The notes under the pieces: model-generated
Told to the model about the DNA's origin: nothing
The model's input: only the letters and a program-made list of their open reading frames with translations
Database searches by the model: none
Shown: positions 62,476 through 64,000 of the stretch, in pieces
How positions within the stretch are numbered: the stretch's first letter is position 1
How the letters are laid out: each line of letters opens with the position of its first letter
Program-made: the position numbers and the translations under genes
Assembly: GCA_017164015.1 (NCBI GenBank)
Contig: CP071065.1
Coordinates: 4,007,918 to 4,071,917 of the forward strand
Direction of reading: 5' to 3'
Length of the DNA: 64,000 bases
From: Nostoc sp. UHCC 0702
Lineage (GTDB): Bacteria > Cyanobacteriota > Cyanobacteriia > Cyanobacteriales > Nostocaceae

Positions 62476-63339
62476 TTATGACAAATTCACCTCTTGTAAC
62501 AGCCAAAACCCAGCAAAAGATTCTGCTTGCGGATCGGACTGTACACCGAGAAAATGCACTCCGTTGGCTTTTTGTTTAGCTTCTTCAAAACCTTTGGCTT
62601 CTGCTAAAGTTTGGGGATTTTTGATATTTGCCAAAATCCAGCTTTCAGTCACACCAGTTTCTAAAACTAATCTATCTCCTAGGCTAGTATCAAACTTCAA
62701 AAAAGCCAACTCTAAACCAGACATCCAACCTGCTATGGGCAATGCTCTGGGTGAGAAAATCAAAACACCAGGAATGCGGGTTTCGGGGGATAATTGCGGC
62801 AACTCTAGGGGAAACGCTTCCCCAAAGCCAATTTCCCATTCTGGCATTTCTGCAAAATCCGCAGCTTGTAAACTGACAAATACCCACTGTTTTCCTTCCA
62901 ATGCATCTGGTAAACGCTGGGCTAAAGGTCTTTCCAAGCGTACCGAGGGATTAGTTCCCCCTTGATACCCCGCTTCTTGGGGATACACCTCTTCCATCCG
63001 CTGTTTCAGCCATTGGTTGAGAAACAAAGTGCGGCGGCTAGGCAAGGCGGGAATACCCGCATCTTGGCAAGCTTTAGTAATCATATTATTCATTTGGCGA
63101 CGGAAAAAGCGGATTTTGATTGGTGCTTCTCCCGCTTTGGTAATTGCCTCTTGCAATGCCGTCCGCAACCAAACCGAATTCACCTGGGTGCTAGAACAAT
63201 ATTGAGCATAGCGAAACAAGGAATCTGTACTTGTCCCGACATTCAGAGGACTTTCGCAAATTAAGACTTCCCAAACTTTTTTTTGATTTGCGTCCAGAAT
63301 TGGACGGGAGTAAAAATCGAGTTCCCAAATACTGCCCAT
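62476..63339 (-). CDS. Tab2/Atab2 family RNA-binding protein
   Basis: 287 residues in the DUF1092 family: IWELDFYSRPILDANQKKVWEVLICE (start block), then RYAQYCSS, IRFFRRQM and FAGFWLLQEV at the end. Tab2 in algae and ATAB2 in plants help translate psaB mRNA; cyanobacterial members affect photosystem accumulation. It stands alone here. Confidence 0.9.
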   Translation of the reverse strand: MGSIWELDFYSRPILDANQKKVWEVLICESPLNVGTSTDSLFRYAQYCSSTQVNSVWLRTALQEAITKAGEAPIKIRFFRRQMNNMITKACQDAGIPALPSRRTLFLNQWLKQRMEEVYPQEAGYQGGTNPSVRLERPLAQRLPDALEGKQWVFVSLQAADFAEMPEWEIGFGEAFPLELPQLSPETRIPGVLIFSPRALPIAGWMSGLELAFLKFDTSLGDRLVLETGVTESWILANIKNPQTLAEAKGFEEAKQKANGVHFLGVQSDPQAESFAGFWLLQEVNLS

Positions 63340-63407
63340 GTAATGCCCGTAAAAATTTGGTGACTTTATATTTTGCTTATATTTTCAGAGTAATAAATTG
63401 TCTGCGA

Positions 63408-63443
63408 TTTTTAAACCCTCTCACTACTGAGGGGGTTTAAAAA
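63408..63443 (-). terminator. Terminator-like hairpin
   Basis: TTTTTAAACCCTC and GAGGGGGTTTAAAAA pair around TCACTACT. On the minus strand it follows the small gene ending at 63539 and could serve as its terminator. Confidence 0.6.
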
Positions 63444-63538
63444 TTGCATCAGATTTTACACAGTTCGGCAAACAACAAATTCACGACCTTGGCCATTAAC
63501 TTGCGCTGAATGTGTTTACCACCTAAAAGTTTATCACC

Positions 63539-63736
63539 TTACTCACTCACTTTTGATTTGAGCGAGTCACAGTAAGCGATTAACTCTTTGGTAATATCGC
63601 TTGGGAGCAACCTACCAGTTTCGACACGAGTTAAGACGTATTGCCACAGACTCATCCGACATAGAGCCGAGCCACTGGTTTTTTCTACCAATGAATCACC
63701 CGATTGCTCCAGAACAGTACCCATTCCCAACCGCAT
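63539..63736 (-). CDS. Small unknown protein, possibly the tail of a longer gene
   Basis: 65 residues from an ATG at 63736, ending in a charged tail (CDSLKSKVSE). The same frame stays open upstream to an in-frame TAA at 63995-63997, adding about 85 codons with ordinary protein character (DEITSWLIKIKSSIYQYF, then a KIKRIKRNRSR basic patch) but no ATG, GTG or TTG. So the gene may be longer with an unusual start, or a decayed remnant. A hairpin at 63408 supports a transcript end. No family recognised. Confidence 0.4.
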   Translation of the reverse strand: MRLGMGTVLEQSGDSLVEKTSGSALCRMSLWQYVLTRVETGRLLPSDITKELIAYCDSLKSKVSE

Positions 63737-64000
63737 TTTGAACGTATCCCGGCTGCGGTTGCGTTTGATACGTTTGATTTTCCCAGCCTGGCGCTTTATG
63801 GTCGTCTCTCCATTTTTGCGATCGCAGCCTAGGACAGCTTCCTGGCTGAGCAGTGGTCTGAGTAGAGGTTGAAAGTATTGATAAATCGAACTTTTTATTT
63901 TAATCAGCCATGATGTGATTTCATCGGCTGATTTATTTTGATAAATTCCCTCAATGCAGGAATGAGAAGGAGTTGCAATAAGGTGAAGTAAAAATTAGCG

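Noticed and set aside
1..64000. tRNA, rRNA, riboswitch or replication origin
   Set aside because: Nothing with a cloverleaf, conserved rRNA block, known riboswitch core or DnaA-box cluster was recognised by eye; a covariance scan would be needed to exclude weak cases.

Overview
The window looks like chromosome from a filamentous, probably heterocyst-forming cyanobacterium of the Nostocales. The evidence is a photosystem II D1 gene (psbA), a CrtO-type carotenoid ketolase, a CYP110-like P450, DUF1816 and Tab2 proteins, very frequent GCGATCGC (HIP1) octamers, and the short tandem repeats (GGGGACT, CCCAATA, GACTGTT types) that fill intergenic DNA in Nostoc, Anabaena and Calothrix. No rRNA, tRNA or CRISPR array was seen.

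Positions 1-15360 form a defence and mobile-element island. It holds a partial DUF262 (GmrSD-type) gene, two paralogous small HTH-like genes with matching palindromes, and a DISARM-like set: a DrmD-type SNF2 helicase, a very large N6-adenine methyltransferase carrying an inserted DUF559 nuclease module, a DUF2887/Rpn nuclease, and a helicase-DUF1998-nuclease gene broken by an IS4-superfamily insertion with loss of its middle. The island ends at a Tn7-like (type V-K CAST/TnsB-type) transposon end with a decayed tnsB, so it may be transposon cargo.

Positions 15494-24281 hold an orphan ABC ATPase, a 42-bp phased repeat array, crtO, a DUF2993 protein, a small membrane protein, a P450 and a transketolase-like enzyme. 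A MITE-rich strip (24390-24826) contains a duplicated tail of the transketolase gene. A TIR-like gene, a DUF4365 gene pair and a DUF4082/dimethylformamidase-like protein follow.

Positions 30384-40080 hold psbA (Glu130, the D1:2 form), a secreted DUF2252 protein, a 241-bp tandem duplication that may be a structured RNA, a GlsB-type membrane protein, a 24-unit calcium-loop/YD-repeat RTX protein and a hybrid histidine kinase. Positions 40977-48430 hold a co-directional trio: a dynamin-like GTPase, an Hsp70/actin-fold ATPase and an unknown helical protein, with a layout resembling SrfB/SrfC. This is the best candidate for an undescribed system. A type II restriction-modification pair with a frameshifted nuclease lies at 49481-51580.

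Positions 51863-63339 are mostly housekeeping: trpD, a retropepsin-like lipoprotein, carA, a STAS protein, mini-RNase III, rlmB, DUF1816, an alpha/beta hydrolase, a CAP protein, pmbA and Tab2. A recurring theme is repeat DNA inside or at the edges of coding sequence: in-frame in the methyltransferase, histidine kinase and trpD, and at gene ends for the STAS and pmbA genes.
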